Shown in pieces: positions 51,806-64,000 of a stretch of 64,000 bases of DNA. A program made the position numbers and the translations under genes. Under the pieces are notes generated by a model. The model was not told where the DNA came from, ran no database searches, and saw only the letters and a list, made by a program, of their open reading frames with translations. Source of the stretch: Elephas maximus indicus (taxonomy: Eukaryota; Chordata; Mammalia; Proboscidea; Elephantidae). The stretch is taken from the NCBI RefSeq assembly GCF_024166365.1, contig NC_064831.1:54313768-54377767 (forward strand), given 5' to 3'. The first letter of the stretch is position 1; each line of letters begins with the position of its first letter.

Positions 51806-52395
51806 CACATGACTCAAAATGGTGGTGCTTTTTGCTGGGGAGCAGTTGGGAAGCAGGTCTGAAATCCTCCTAGCCAAGAAGTTTCCCAGGTATAGTAAGT
51901 TTCTCTCCGCAGGAGTTGACAAGTTTGTGCTGCTGCTTCCCTATGGAACTGGGTTTCTTTTTCTCTGCCTGCCCCAGCTGCCTGTTCTGAGGGTTTCTTA
52001 CTTGTTTTAATCCTTAGTCCTAGTCCTGTAGGGAAGGAGTCATAAAGATGTCTCTTACAACAAGAGGGACAAAAGCTATTCTGCAAGGAAGGCAGACCTT
52101 CTGTTTTTACTCCTACGCTAACTTCCAACGCTGCCTGGGGCTCGCTGAGTCTTGCCTCTGATAGCGGAGTCATATGTTCGGGACCTTTTTGCTACCCATC
52201 GAACATGTCCTCAGTGGCCCTGTTCATACTAAGGTGTAAAGGACTGATAAGGACGTAATGCATTATCCCCGTGGACACAAGAGCCAGGCGTTCTGCCACA
52301 GATAGGGTAATCCGAGAGTCCCTAAACCTCACACAGTTCAAAGAAGCATTACTGTCGGTGCCCAAAAGGAAGCATGCTAGCCAGAGCCCCTGCCG

Positions 52396-52455
52396 AGGGC
52401 ACGTGAGCCAAGGGCACGTGAGCTGAGGGCACTCGAGCCGAGGGCATGCGAGCTG
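52396..52455. repeat. 15-bp minisatellite, four units
   Basis: Units at 52396, 52411, 52426 and 52441, each AGGGCA followed by a variant of CGTGAGCCA. The first two contain the E-box CACGTG. Confidence 0.88.
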
Positions 52456-53149
52456 TGTCTGAGCTGATGTGGCCAGGGGAAGCCTGCCTTCAGCTCAGCC
52501 ATCACTGGGCTCCCTGCTCAGCTGCTCAGCAGTGTTCCACAGCTGCTTGAGCTACACTGGTGAGAATGGACTTTGAGCCTCTTCAGTGGGTCAGACCTGG
52601 TGACTGCCTTCCATGGGAGTCTTCCCATTCCCAGCCCTACCACCAGGCTCAGCAGGAACAGAACCCACCGCTGCGCAGATGCCCCTGCCCGAGGGGGCTC
52701 CAGGACCTGTTCTGTCAGTTCTCTTTGGTGGGTGGTTAAGGTTTGGGGAGGGGCAGCCTGAGGCAGGAGAACGCAGGAAACAGGCCTTACATCTAGCACA
52801 CCGTCCCCACGCCGGGGATGCGCCAGTACTGCCAAGTATTTTTTTCAACAGGTTGAGTTTTTTGGAAAAAGCCACTCAGTCTCTTCCCTACCTCCCCAAT
52901 ATCCTATTATTCTCTTTGATCTAATCCTTCTAATCTCTCCTGTGTAGTTGTTTTGACATAGTTGTAATGATACGCACAAAATATTCTGTACCCTGCTTTG
53001 ATGGTTCAACATTGTATATATTGTAAGCCTTTTTTCTACAGTGCCATCTCCCTTCACAAACCTTATTTGTAGGGCTATATAATGTAAGGCTTCCTTAGAG
53101 TGACTGTACCATAATCCTGACTCATCCCTTGTTGTTGGATTCTTGATAT

Positions 53150-54150
53150 TTTTGTAATTCTATAAATTTTGTAATTTTAATATAATTTCAAACTTACAGA
53201 AAAGTTGCAGGAATATCACAAAGATCTCCCATGTATCCTGTACCCAGATTTACCAAGTGTTGATTTTTTACCATTTGTTTTCTCTTCATTTGCATATTAT
53301 ATTTTCTGAATCATTTCAGAGTAATGTGCAGACATTGTGCCCCTTTATCCCCAAAACCTCAGTAGGCATTTCTTTAAACACAGGACATTCTCTTATACCT
53401 TATCACCATAAGTACAGTTCTGTATCTTCACAAACTCTGCCTCCAAATAGGAAAACCCAAGATCCCCTAAACCTTTTCCAGTTCAGAGAAGCTTTACTGC
53501 CTGTGTCCAAAAAGGAGCATGCTAGCAAAGTGGGAAAATCAGGCACTGCTGTAACACTATTACCTAATCCACAGTCTATATTTAAGTTTTCTCAGTTGTC
53601 CCAATAATGTCCTTGGTAGTTATTTATCTTTCTTGGTACAAGATCATGTTTTACATTTAGTTGTCTCTTTAGTCATCTTTAATCTGAAAGAATTCCTCAA
53701 CCTTGCTTTTGTCTTCCATCACCTTGACATTTTTGAAGAATACAGGCTAGTTATTTTGTAGATGGTTCCTCAATTTGGGTTTGTCTGAGCGTTTTCACGT
53801 AATTCGATTAGGGTTTTGCATTGTTGGCAGGAATATCACAGAACCGATGTGTCTTGGGTACATCTTAATTTGGTATATGATATTTGGTCAGTTGATCTAT
53901 TAACAGTGATGTTAACTTTTGATCTCTTGATTAAGTTGATGTCTGCCAAATTTCACCACTGTAAATTTACTATTTTCTCCTACAGATTATTTGTAGAGAG
54001 ATAAAAAGTGTCCCTTCTCCCTACTTTTTAACCCACTTGTTTATCACTATGGATGCACAGATTCTTATTTTACTCAAAGTTAACAATCCATTGCTTTGAT
54101 TTATTTTGATTCTCAAAAACTGTCCCAGACTTCTACTGTGTCTTTTTAAC
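53150..54150. mobile_element. Old L1-like interspersed repeat
   Basis: Words AAACTTACAGAAAAGTTGCA, CCCAATAATGTCCTTGG and TCAATTTGGGTTTGTCTGA are typical of the same old family as 541-1620. Confidence 0.6.
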
Positions 54151-54164
54151 ATGTCCACATCATT

Positions 54165-57100
54165 TTTTAAAAAACATTTTATTGTGCTTTAGGTGAAAGT
54201 TTACAGAACATATTAGTTTCCCATTCAAAAAATTTATATACAAATTGCTTTGGGACGTTGGTTGCAATCCCTGCAATGTGTCAGCAATTCCCCCACCCCG
54301 GGGTCCCCGTTTCCATTCATCTGGTTTCCCATCTCTCAGTGGCTTCCTTTGCTTTAGTCCAGTTGTGCTGACTTCCCCTATATTGTGTGTTGTCTTCCCC
54401 TTCAAAGTTAACACATGTCCACTATCTAATTAGCAGTTTCCCCTCCCCGCCCCCCCCCCCGTTCCCTCCTGGTAACCCTCAAAGATTATTTCTTTGTGTA
54501 ATTCTTTTGAGTTTTTATAATAATGGTCTCATACAATATTTGTCCTTTTGTGATTGATATATTTCACTCAGCATAACGCCCTCCAAATTCATCCATGTTG
54601 TGAGATGTTTCACCAATTCATCATTGTTCTTTATCGTTATGTAGTATTCCATCATGTGTATGTACCGTAGCTTGTTTATCCATTCATCTGTTCATGGACA
54701 CTGAGGTGGTTTTTCATCTGTCTTTTTGCTATTGTGAATAATGCTGCAGTGAACATGGGTGTGCATGTGTCTACTCATGTACGGTTCTTATTTCTCTAGG
54801 ATATATTCATAGGAGTGGGATTGCTGGGTCATGTGGTATTTCTATTTCTAGCTTTTTAAGGGAAGCACCGTATCATTTTCCATAGTGGTTGTACCGTTTT
54901 ACATTCTCACCAGCAGTGTGTGAGAGTTCCAGTTTCCCCACAACCTTGCCACCATTTATTGTTTTCTGTTTTTCGATCAGTGCCATTCTTGCAGGAAACC
55001 CTGGTAGCATAGTGGTTAAGAGCTATGGCTGCTAACTAAGAGGTCGGCAGTTCGAATCCACCAGGCACTCCTTTGAAACCCTATGGGGCAGTTCTACTCT
55101 GTTCTATAGGGCCGCTATGAGTCGAAATCGACGCGACAGCAACAGGTTTTTTTTTTTTTTGGTTTGCCACTCTTGCAGGGGTGAGATGGTATCTCATCGT
55201 GGTTTTGATTTGCATTTCTCTAATCACTGATGATCACAAGCATCTTTTCATGTATTTGTTGGCTGCCTGAATGTCCTCTTTGGGGAATTGTCTGTTCACA
55301 TCCTTTGGCTGTTTTGTGATTGGGTTGCTTGTCTTTCTGTTGCGTTGTTGAAGTTTTCTATATATTTTAGAGATTAGACCTTTATCAGATACGTTGTTGC
55401 CAAAGATTTTTTCGCAGTCCATGGGTTCCCTTTTTACTCTCTTGATAAAGTCTTTTGATGAGCATAAGAATTTGATTGTTAGGAGGTCCCAGTCATCTAG
55501 TTTATCTTCTGGAATTTGTGCATCTTTAGTTATGCTTGATATCCTATTTATGCCATAAGTTAGGACCCCCAGTGTTGTCCCTATATTTTTTTTTATAATC
55601 TTTGTAGTTTTAGGTTTTACATATAGGTCTTTGATCCATTTTGAGTTACTTTTTGTGTGTGGTGTGAGTTATGGACCCTGTTTCATTTTTCTGCAAATGG
55701 ATATCCAGCTTTTCCAGCACCATTTGTTGTAGAGACTGTCCCTTCCCGCATTTAATGGACTTTGACCCTTTGTCAAAGATCAGGTATCCATAGGTGGATG
55801 GGTTTACTTCTGGGTTTTCAATTCTGTTCCATTGGTCTATGTGTCTGTCGTTGTACTAGTACCAGGCTGTTTTGACTACCATGGCTGTATAGTAGATTCT
55901 GAGATTGGGTAGTGTGAGGCCTCCTACTTTGCTCTTCTGTTTCAGTAATGCTTTACTTATCTGGGGGTTCTTTCCTTTCCATACAAAGTTGGTGATTAGT
56001 TTTTCCATCTCCTTAAAGAAAGTTGTTGGAATCTGGATCAGGATTGCATCGTATCCATAGATCACCTTGGGTAATATTGACATTTTCACCACGGTAAGTC
56101 TTCCTATCCATGAACACAGTATGTTTTTCCATTTATGAAAGTCTCTTGCAGTAGCGTTTTGTAGTTTTCTTTGTATAAGCCTTTTACATCCCTAGTTATT
56201 CTTAAGTATTTTGTCTTTTAGGGGGTTATTGTAAATGGTATTGTTTTCCTGATTTCCTTTTTGGAGTTCTCTTTTTTAGTGTAAAGGAATCCAGCTGATT
56301 TTTGTATGTTGATCTTTGTACCTGCCACTTTGCTTAATCCTTCTATTAGTTCCAGGACGTTTCTGGTGGACTCTCTGGGATTTTCTACGTGTAGGACCAT
56401 GTCATCTGTGAATAGAGATAGTTTTACTTCTTCCTTATCGCGATGCCTTTTATTTCCCTTTCTTAGTGCACTAGCTAGGACTTCAGTACAATGTGGTGAT
56501 AAAGAGTATCCTTGCGTGGTTCCCATTCTCGGGGGAATGCTTTCAGTCTCTCTATGTTAAAAGTAGTGTTGGCTATTGGTTTTGTGTATATGCCCTTCAT
56601 TATGTTGAGGAATCTCTCTTCTATTCCTATTTTGATGAGCGTTTTTATCAGGAATGGGTGTTAGACTTTATCAGATGCCTTTTTTGCATTGATTGAGATA
56701 ATCATGTGATTCTTTTCCTTTGTTTTATTTATGTAGTAGATTACGTTGATTGATTTTTTAATGTTGAACCATCCTTGGATACGTAGTATGAATCCCATTT
56801 GGTCGTGATGTATTATTTTTTTGATATGCTGCTCGATTCTATTGGCTAGAATTTTGTTGGGAATTCTCATGTCAGTGTACATGAGGGATACTGGTCTACA
56901 ATTTTCTTTTTTAGTGGTGTCTGCCTGGCTTTGTTATCAGGGTTATGCTGGCTTCATAAAATGAATGCAGGAGTATTCCTTCCTTTTCTATGTTCTGGAA
57001 TAGTTTGAGTAGTATTAGTGTCAACTCTTCTCTGAATGTTTGGTAGAATTCTCCGGTGAAAACATCCAGGCCAGGGCTCTGTTTTTGTTGGTAGTTTTTT

Positions 57101-59490
57101 TAAATGACCTCTTCAATTTCTTCTTTTATTATGGGTCTGTTCAGAATTTTTAGGTAGATAGTGTGTTTCTAGGAATTTGTCCATTTCCTCTAGGTTTTCA
57201 ATTTGTTGGATTATAATTTTTCAAAGTATTCTATTATGATCCTTTTTATTTCTGTTTCTGCTGTTAATGTCATCCATCTCGTTTCTTGTTTGGGTTATTT
57301 GCATCTTCGCCTTTTTTTGTTTTGTCAGTTTGGCCAATGGTTTGTCAATTTTATTGATCTTTTGAAGAACCAGCTTCCAGTCTTGTTGATTGTTTTGTTT
57401 TTCTGTTTCATTTATTATTGCCCTAATCTTTATTAGCTTCTTTCCTCTGGTGGCTGTGGGCTTCTTTTGTTGCTCTTTTTCTGTTTGTTCTAATTGTAAG
57501 GGGAAGGTATTGATTTTGGCCCTTCTTTCTTGATGTGTGTGTTTATTGGTATAAATTGACCTCTGCGAATACTGCTTTGGCTGTGTCCCAAAGGTTTTGG
57601 TATATTGTATTTTCATTCTTGTTTAATTCTAGGAATTTTCATATTTCATTTTTAATTTCTTCTGTTATTCAGTGGTTCTTAAGCATGGTGTTCATTTTCC
57701 AAGTGTTTGATTTTTTTTTCTTGTTCTTCCTGATAATGTCTCTAATTTTATAACATTATGGTCTGAGAAGGTGACTTGTCATTATTTTGATATTTTTTAA
57801 TTTATTGAGGCTTGCTTTGTGACCTAGAAATGGTTTATTGTAGAGAATGATCCATGTGCACTGGAGAAGAATGTGTACTGTGCTGCTGTTGGATGGAGTG
57901 GCTTTGTATATGTCTATGAGGTCAAGTTGGTTGATCATGTTACTTAGATCTTCTGTGTCTTTGCTGAGTTTCTTTTTAGTTGTTCTCTCCATCTTTGAAA
58001 GTGGTGTGTTAATGTCTCCAACTATCCTCCTGGTGGATTGATCCCTTAATCATCATATAAATGTCCTTCCTTGTCTCTTATGATTGGGGAGTTTGATTTA
58101 AAGTTTGTTTTATCAAATCAATATTGCCACTTTTTTGGTTACTGGTTGCTTGATATGTATTTTTTTCCATCCTTTGATTTTTAACCTTTGTATGCCTTTG
58201 TGTCTAAGGTTTGTCTGTTGTAGGCAACATATTGGTAGGTCATTTTTTTTTTTTTTAATCCATCCTGCCACTCTGTCCCTTGACTGCTGTGTTTAAACTG
58301 TTTACATTAAGTGTGATTATCGATAAATATGAATTTATTGCTGCCATTTTGTTATGCTTTTTTTTTGTGGTGTTGACGGTTTCTTTGTCCTGCTTAATTT
58401 TCTGTGTTGAGTTCTTTTTGTTCATACATTGTCTTTTCATTTCCTTCATTTTTGTTGATCTTGTGTTTACTGGATCTTTTTGCTTTTCTTTTTGTTTACT
58501 TTGGTGGGTAGGTTTGTTCATTTTCTTTGTGATTACTGTGAGGTTTACCTTTATCATCCTATGTTTAAAAGAGTTTTTTTTAATACTGCCTTGACTTCCT
58601 CTCCATATGGAAGTTCTATAACTACACCATTTGTTGATTTCAGATTGACAGCTCCAGTTCCTTGTTTTCAGCATTGTAGCTTTATTTTAATTTTGAGAGT
58701 TCTTTGTCTGGGCTGGTTTCTGGGTGATGTTATCTTGTGTCTTGGTCTCAGGTTGTTATCTGATGTTGTTTGTTCTCTGTCTAAAGGACTCCCTTTAGTA
58801 TTTCTTGTAAGTTTGGTCTGGCTTTTACAAGTTCCCTTAACTTCTGTTTATCTGGGAATATCCTCATTTTGCCATCATATTTGAGAGACAGTTTTGCTGG
58901 ATATATGATTCTTGGTTGGCAGTTCTTTTCTTTCGGGGTTTTATATATGTCATCCTATTGTCTCCTTGCCTGCATGATTTCTGCAGAAAAGTCAGAGCTT
59001 AGTCTTATTGGTGTCCCTTTGTATGTGATATTTTGCTTTTCATGGAACGCTCTCAAGATTTCTTTGTTAGTATTTGGTTTTGAAAAGTTTGATTATGATA
59101 TGTCTTCGTGACTTTCTTTTGGGGTCTATCCTGTATGGGGGTTTGCTGAGTTTCTTGGGTGGAAGACTTCTTATCTTTCATGATATCAGGGAAGTCTTCT
59201 GCCAGAAATTCTTTGAAAATTCTCTCCATGCTTTTTCTTGTCTCCTCCTATTCTGGAATTCCAGTCATGCATAGATTGTTTCTCTTGATGGCGTTCCACG
59301 TAACTCTTAGACTTTCTTCATTTTTCCTTTATTCTTTTTTCTGGTTGTTCCTCAAATAAATTAGTATCAAGGGATTTGTCCTCTGTTTTCCCGATCCTTT
59401 CTCCCATTGATTCAATTCTACTTCTCTGTCCTTCCATTCAGTTATCTATTTCTGATATTTTATTGTTAAGCTTCTGGAGTTCTAGTTGCT
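54165..59490 (-). pseudogene. L1 element, 5' truncated in ORF1, antisense, decayed
   Basis: The element is 5.3 kb. On the minus strand ORF1 pieces appear at about 59100-59470 (RNNLCMTGIPE-like RNA-binding domain). The ORF2 start is near 58340 (SYLSIITLNVNSLNTAVKG), with endonuclease remnants at 57756-57992, reverse transcriptase at 56218-56526 (FTDDMVLHVENP where FADD is usual), and C-terminal peptides at 55856-56092 and 55234-55422 ([16 protein letters not shown]). It is broken by many stops and frameshifts. The 3' end with degraded T-rich tract is near 54165. An AfroSINE interrupts it at 54994-55165. Confidence 0.9.
54994..55165 (+). mobile_element. AfroSINE in L1
   Basis: GAAACCCTGGTAGCATAGTG head. 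The L1 word GCCATTCTTGCAG before and GCCACTCTTGCAG after is the target duplication. Confidence 0.92.
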
Positions 59491-60899
59491 GCGTGTGTAT
59501 GGGAAGAGTAGCCAGGCTCATCACAGCCACCCAGAGAGCTGGGGAGGGCAGTAGTAATGGGTTGGGGCTGCAGGAAGAGGCTTGGGAGGTGGAGATGGGA
59601 CCACTGGGGTCTAGTCATTGATTTGATGAGAGGCCTGAGGGGAGGGGGCATGCATGACACCAGGAATCTGACCTGGATGTTGGGGTAGACAGAGAAGTCC
59701 TTCACAACACAGGTGAAACACAGGAGGCAAAATGGTTTTGGAGCAGCTGGGAGGGAAAGCAGTAGGGACAGTGAGTGTTGACCATGTTGTTTAAGAGGCT
59801 CCTCTGAATGGGAAGAGGAGGCAGTGGCTAGAGGTTGGGGAGACACAGAGTAAAAGGGGGCTTTGTTGTAGTTTAGGTTGGGCTGACTTGAGTGTGTTAA
59901 TAAGATTAAGGGGAGAGGAAGGAAATAACCATCAGAAGCTGATCTTGGAGAAAATCTACCCTTCAAACCAGTTTCTTCTGCAGGGGTTGGGTCCAAAGGA
60001 AACAGCTGGAAGCCCTGGAGAAAATGCAGTCCAGAACCCAGGAGGAGGGAGTTACTGTGATCAGAGGAAGCCTCACTGTGAGGCTGCGGGAAAGAAATAT
60101 ATAGGTGGAAGGAAGGCAGAAAAGCTAAGGTTTCATGCTTGACAATTAAAATGTTGTCAGAGATATTTTATCTGTGCATTTGGAGTCTAGTGGATTAGAG
60201 ATGTTGAGACAGACAGGTCTACACTTCCCCTTGGGTTATCTCCCCAAGAATCTCTCTGGGCTCCAGAGCCCTAACGATGCAGACCAGAGCCAAAGGTGAG
60301 CTGGAGGAACCCTAGTATTCATTGTAAGTATTTGGTGAAATCATAAGTGAGAGGAGTAGAAGGATCACTTACACATAGATATTTATAACTTCTGAACTCT
60401 TTCCAGAAGATTTTTATTCTAAATGTTACCTACAGCAGGGAACCCTAAAGAAAATAAAGAATGCCTTTGCAGAAACTCAAATTTTAAAAAGGGTGAGAAG
60501 ATGACATATCTGCTAAGGCTGCAGCCAGTGTCTGGATTGAGGGGAGAGAGGACGGTGATGGAAGGAGTGTCCTTTGCTGAGCATGCTTAGGGCCCACATG
60601 AGGTTGAAGACCCTGAGCTTCAAGGGGCATCAAGCCCCAAGGATTTTTCCCACCAGTACTCACCAGCCTAGGGTGAAAGGAAGGGAAGGGAAGGGAGGAG
60701 ATAATTGTGAACCGTCCTGGGGCAGAGAAGGAAACACCTTTGCTGCAGTTGGCATGCACCTGAACTGTATGCTTTGTCTTTGGAGACACCGGCTAGGATT
60801 CTTTGCTCCAGGTTTGGGCAAGGTCAGACGTAAGCTGAGCGTTAGAAATGGATGAGAACAGCTTAGCTCCATCTTCTGGACCCCGAGAACGGTGCGTAC

Positions 60900-61060
60900 A
60901 TCACCTGCCAATGTCTTGTGATACCGGTTGTGTGGTTTTATGTTGGCTCTCTCCACCAAACTGTAAGCTCTCTGAGGTGTATGTCTTTATCACTCCATGG
61001 CCCCCAGCAGGAACTTGGGCTCAAAACAGGTGCCAAATAGATAACTGTTGAATGATTGTT
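60900..61060 (+). mobile_element. L2 3' end
   Basis: AAACTGTAAGCTCTCTGAGG, CCCCCAGCAGGAACTTGG and AACTGTTGAATGATTG. Confidence 0.65.
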
Positions 61061-61326
61061 CTCCACTGGCAGACACTGCCACCTGGCATTCATAGTCCTC
61101 TGGGAAGGTAAGACCCCAACTTACCTTCCCTCATTTGTCTCCCATTCCTTCAAAACAATGGCCAACACCTCATGGAAACTGATTCCAAATATGCTCTTAA
61201 CCTTCTCACTTCTGTGTAGCCTTTGAAGCCTTTGTGAATGCTGGGTGTTGTACCTGCAGCATTCATTCTCAGCCCCTGTCCCTGTCTTCAGTCTCAGAAT
61301 TATACCTGTCTGAAACAGGCATTGAG

Positions 61327-61531
61327 AGGAACCCTGGTGGCGCTGTGGCTAAATGCTCAGCTGCTAACCGAAAGGTCAATGGTTTGAATACACCAGCCAC
61401 AGTCCACTGGAGAAAGATGTGGCAGTCTAATTCCATAAAGATTACAGCCTTGGAAACCCCATGGGGTAGTTCTCTTCTATCCTATAGGGTCATGGTGAGT
61501 CAGAATTGACTCGGCTGCAGTGGGTTTTGTT
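61327..61531 (+). mobile_element. AfroSINE
   Basis: Long type with AGAAAGATGTGGCAGTC and AAGATTACAGCCTTGG internal segment. Confidence 0.92.
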
Positions 61532-61659
61532 TTATTCTTCAACATCGTGGATGGGCGTGTAAGTGTAAGGACATAGAGAGGACATTTACCAGTATCAGAT
61601 CTTTCCCTGAGGATCCCCATAGACAACGCTTCTGGAAACGAAATCGATGAGGATGGCTA

Positions 61660-62035
61660 TCCAAAGATGTGCATCACAGTATTATCTACAGTTACAAAAA
61701 CTGGAATCAATCTAAATGTCCATCAAAAAAAGGGATTAAGTGAATTATGGTACAGCCATACAATTGGATATTATACAGCCAATGAAGATGATACATAGCT
61801 ATATTCACTGACAAGGAAATCACTCTATTATGTATTTTTGAGTAAAAAAAGCAGGTTATAGAATTGCATTATGGTATGATTCACATTTATTTAAAATTAT
61901 ACATGGGAAGGATGTGGATTTGAATTGTGAACTGTGATTGCCTCTAGGGATGGAATTTTGCATTATTTTTAATTTTTTATGCCATCTTATATTGCTTGAA
62001 ATTTCTATGTATTTATAATCAGAAATTTTAAATAA
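61660..62035 (+). mobile_element. L1 3' fragment
   Basis: AACTGGAATCAATCTAAATG, TATTATACAGCCAATGAAGA and GATTGCCTCTAGGGATGG, the L1 ORF2 end and 3' region. Confidence 0.75.
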
Positions 62036-62059
62036 AGCTATTTTCAGTGCATCTTTTAA

Positions 62060-62330
62060 GGCCTACTTACATGTAAATCCTCCAGGAAGCTTTCTCTGAT
62101 CCACTCCCCAGCCCAGCTCAAGCCTGGAACATGAGCCCTGCCTCTTTCCCACCTCTTCCGAGTGGCACCATCCTGTCTTCCTCTTCAATCTCTGGTCTTT
62201 CTCATCCTCCTGTACTGTTGTCTCTTAGGTGACCTCATTAACCTCGTGGGTGCTGAGCTCCTTAAGGTCAGGGACCAGCTGTTCCTGCTCCTCTTGGTAT
62301 CTTTCCCCACCCCCAAAGGTGGCCTAAGGG
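62060..62330 (+). mobile_element. L2 3' end
   Basis: CAGGAAGCTTTCTCTGATCC and GAGCTCCTTAAGGTCAGGGA. Confidence 0.7.
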
Positions 62331-63039
62331 GACGGGTTGCTCCTCAGCTCCAGCTGATTATTGCCCCTTGAGCCTGTGAGCCCACTGAGGGCCAGATCTT
62401 GGTTTGTTTTTTTTTTTCCCCCCAAGACATTCAGAAATCTGAGCTAATTTGGGGTTCATTGGGCCTTGCTGTAGGGGCAGAATTAGTGTACGTTGCCCCA
62501 GGTCGGGCCTGCAGGCTGCCAGGTGATAGACCCAGATGGGCCTCCTCCCCTTTGACCCTTGCCTACTGTGGAAATGCCCCTGGCTGAGACCCCAGACCTC
62601 TGGGACAGAAAGAAAGCCCCCTCACCAAGGATGCAGGAAGCCAGCTGCTGAGAGGAAGTTGGCTACTTGGTCTCCATAGGATGCACTTTGTCTGGGTCCG
62701 GAAAAACCCTGTCCAATCTGAAAAACCCTGTCCAGTCTCTTCCCTAAAGAGACGTGACAGTTGTTTCCAAATGACTGCCCCTCCAGCTCCTGAGCTCTCC
62801 GTTTCCTCTTCCACTATGAGCAGCAGCAGCCATAACCACAGGGGCCAAACCAGCAGCTCTCCCTCAGGAGCACTGGCAGCCTTACCAGGAAAAACGAGGC
62901 ACCTGGCGGCCAAGAACAGGTGCTGTCCCCAACAGCCCCCTCCTACCCCAGGGCCTAAAAATGTTATTAACTAGAAGAGTTGCCATTTGCTAAACACCTA
63001 CTCTGAGCCAGCCACTGTGCTCAGGACTATCCCATCACC

Positions 63040-63232
63040 GAGGAGTCCTGGTGGTGCAGTGGTGAAGTTCTTGGCTGCAAATTGAGAGGTTGGCCGTTGG
63101 AACCCGCCAGCTGTTCCACAGGAGAAAGATGTGGCAGTTTGCTTCTGTACAGATTTACAGCCTTAGAAACCCTATGGGGCAGTTCTACTCTATCCCATAG
63201 GGTTGCTGTAAGTCAGAATCAACAAGTACAGG
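63040..63232 (+). mobile_element. AfroSINE (first of a nested pair)
   Basis: Long type, GGAGTCCTGGTGGTGCAGTG head. Preceded by CCCATCACC at 63031-63039. Confidence 0.92.
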
Positions 63233-63244
63233 TACCCCATCACC

Positions 63245-63450
63245 AAGGTCCCTGGATGGTGCAAATGGTTAAGTGCTTGACTGCTAACAGAAAAGTTTGT
63301 GGCTCAGACCCAACCAGAGGTACCTCGGAAGGCAGCCTGGCGATCTCCCAAAAGATCACAGGCTTGTAAACCCTATAGAGTAGTTCTGCTCTGCACACAC
63401 AGGGTCACCATGAGTCTGCATCAACTCAGCAGCCGCCACCACCACGACCA
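63245..63450 (+). mobile_element. Divergent AfroSINE variant (second of the pair)
   Basis: GGTCCCTGGATGGTGCAAAT head and AAAGATCACAGGCTTGTAAA internal region, similar in type to the copy at 10609-10853. Flanked by CCCATCACC at 63236-63244 and 63453-63461. Confidence 0.85.
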
Positions 63451-64000
63451 ACCCCATCACCATGGCCCTGCCAGGTGGGTATTATTTTCCACCTAAAAAG
63501 ATCGAGGCTCAGAGAGCTCAGGCAGCTTTCCCAAAGTCCCACCCCAGGGTTAAACCTGAACCCAGTCTGCTTGACTCAGTTTGTCTGCCCCACTATATCC
63601 CACACAAGCCAGACAAGGGGGGCAAGAGGAACCTAGACACTAACCCACTAAGTTGTTTTCTTAAATACCAAAATCCATGTAGTAGGCCTGTTAAGGACAA
63701 GTCCCATTTTATTAGCCACCTGACCTTGTAGGCATTTGAGTTTCTCTGACACCTGTGAGGTACTCTCTCCTCAGACATACATGACGGGTTGCCCAGTTGG
63801 ATAGTAGGAGCAGTAGCTGAGAGACAGAAGCAGCTTCAGTGAGTAGCTGGAGACCATTAATGACAGAGACCAAAATCTCTGCTTACCGAGAGAGAAGCCA
63901 CAAACAGCAACCAGGATTAGACTGTGAGTAGGGGGCACCTCCAGTCCTGAGCTCAAGGCCTGGAGCTGTGGCCCCTCCTGGCCTCTGGCCTGGCTTTCCT

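Larger units (their letters stand above)
51806..54150. other. Intergenic DNA downstream of SNX1
   Basis: Contains a four-unit 15-bp minisatellite (52396-52455), a 61-bp word duplicated at 52321-52381 and 53466-53526, and an old L1-like segment from about 53150 to 54150 of the same family as 541-1620. No coding exon is seen. Confidence 0.6.
59490..64000. other. Intergenic DNA to the right edge
   Basis: Unique sequence with L2 3' ends (about 60900-61060 and 62060-62330), an L1 3' fragment (about 61660-62035), AfroSINEs (61327-61531, 63040-63232, 63245-63450) and a MIR-like relic (about 63465-63575). I looked for SNX22 exons, expected next by synteny, and recognised none. Open frames here lack any family match. 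Confidence 0.6.

Noticed and set aside
52396-52455. CRISPR-like array
   Set aside because: Short contiguous 15-bp units without spacers in a mammalian genome; an ordinary minisatellite.
58280-59111. Plus-strand hydrophobic open frames resembling membrane proteins
   Set aside because: They are antisense of A-rich L1 coding sequence, which always gives Phe/Leu-rich frames.
62681-62974. 97-codon plus-strand frame rich in Ser and Pro
   Set aside because: No family resemblance and no splice or promoter support; probably chance.
59490-64000. SNX22, expected next by mammalian gene order
   Set aside because: No PX-domain exon pattern could be read on either strand, so the gene probably begins beyond the right edge.

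Overview
The window is a piece of a mammalian nuclear genome, almost certainly from an afrothere and most likely an elephant. About 27 copies of a tRNA-derived SINE of the AfroSINE type are scattered through it in both orientations. There is also one nearly full-length but decayed RTE (BovB-like) retrotransposon whose 3' tail resembles the AfroSINE tail, and several L1 3' ends that look related to one another. The species call rests on these repeats and is an inference; the repeats themselves are read directly.

Two protein genes sit head to head. On the minus strand, 5314-12019 holds the first two coding exons of CIAO2A (FAM96A), a cytosolic iron-sulfur assembly factor; its remaining exons lie beyond the left edge. 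About 2.1 kb away, on the plus strand, 14140-51420 holds all 15 coding exons of SNX1 (sorting nexin 1). All fifteen exons join in frame into a 520-residue PX-BAR protein with a proper stop and a poly(A) signal. The two genes are divergent. The CIAO2A side has ETS-like and ZNF143-like promoter motifs, and the SNX1 side has a GC-box-rich CpG island. This matches my recollection of the human 15q22 gene order CIAO2A-SNX1-SNX22; no SNX22 exon was recognised before the right edge.

Layout: 1-5313 is CIAO2A intron 2 (partial; old L1-like repeats, AfroSINEs, a duplicated segment and a strong short hairpin). 5479-11895 is intron 1 (MIR, L2, MER5A split by an L1 3' end, several AfroSINEs). 12020-14139 is the promoter interval. 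14293-27356 is the long SNX1 intron 1 (L1-in-L1 nest, MLT1-like LTR pieces, a tRNA-Gly/RTE composite SINE). 27469-32164 is intron 2, which starts with a GC donor and contains a large (about 310-bp arms) inverted repeat whose loop received an L1 with an 85-bp target duplication. 38109-42977 is intron 6, holding an RTE and a SINE inserted in one L1. 51421-51800 is the 3' UTR. From 51800 to the end is intergenic DNA dominated by a 5.3-kb 5'-truncated antisense L1 carrying its own AfroSINE.

There is no evidence of a bacterial-type operon, CRISPR array or functional RNA gene. The most notable items are the foldback structure in intron 2, the very long target duplication, the GC-AG intron, the tRNA-Gly-headed RTE composite SINE, and a series of nested insertions readable from their target-site duplications.
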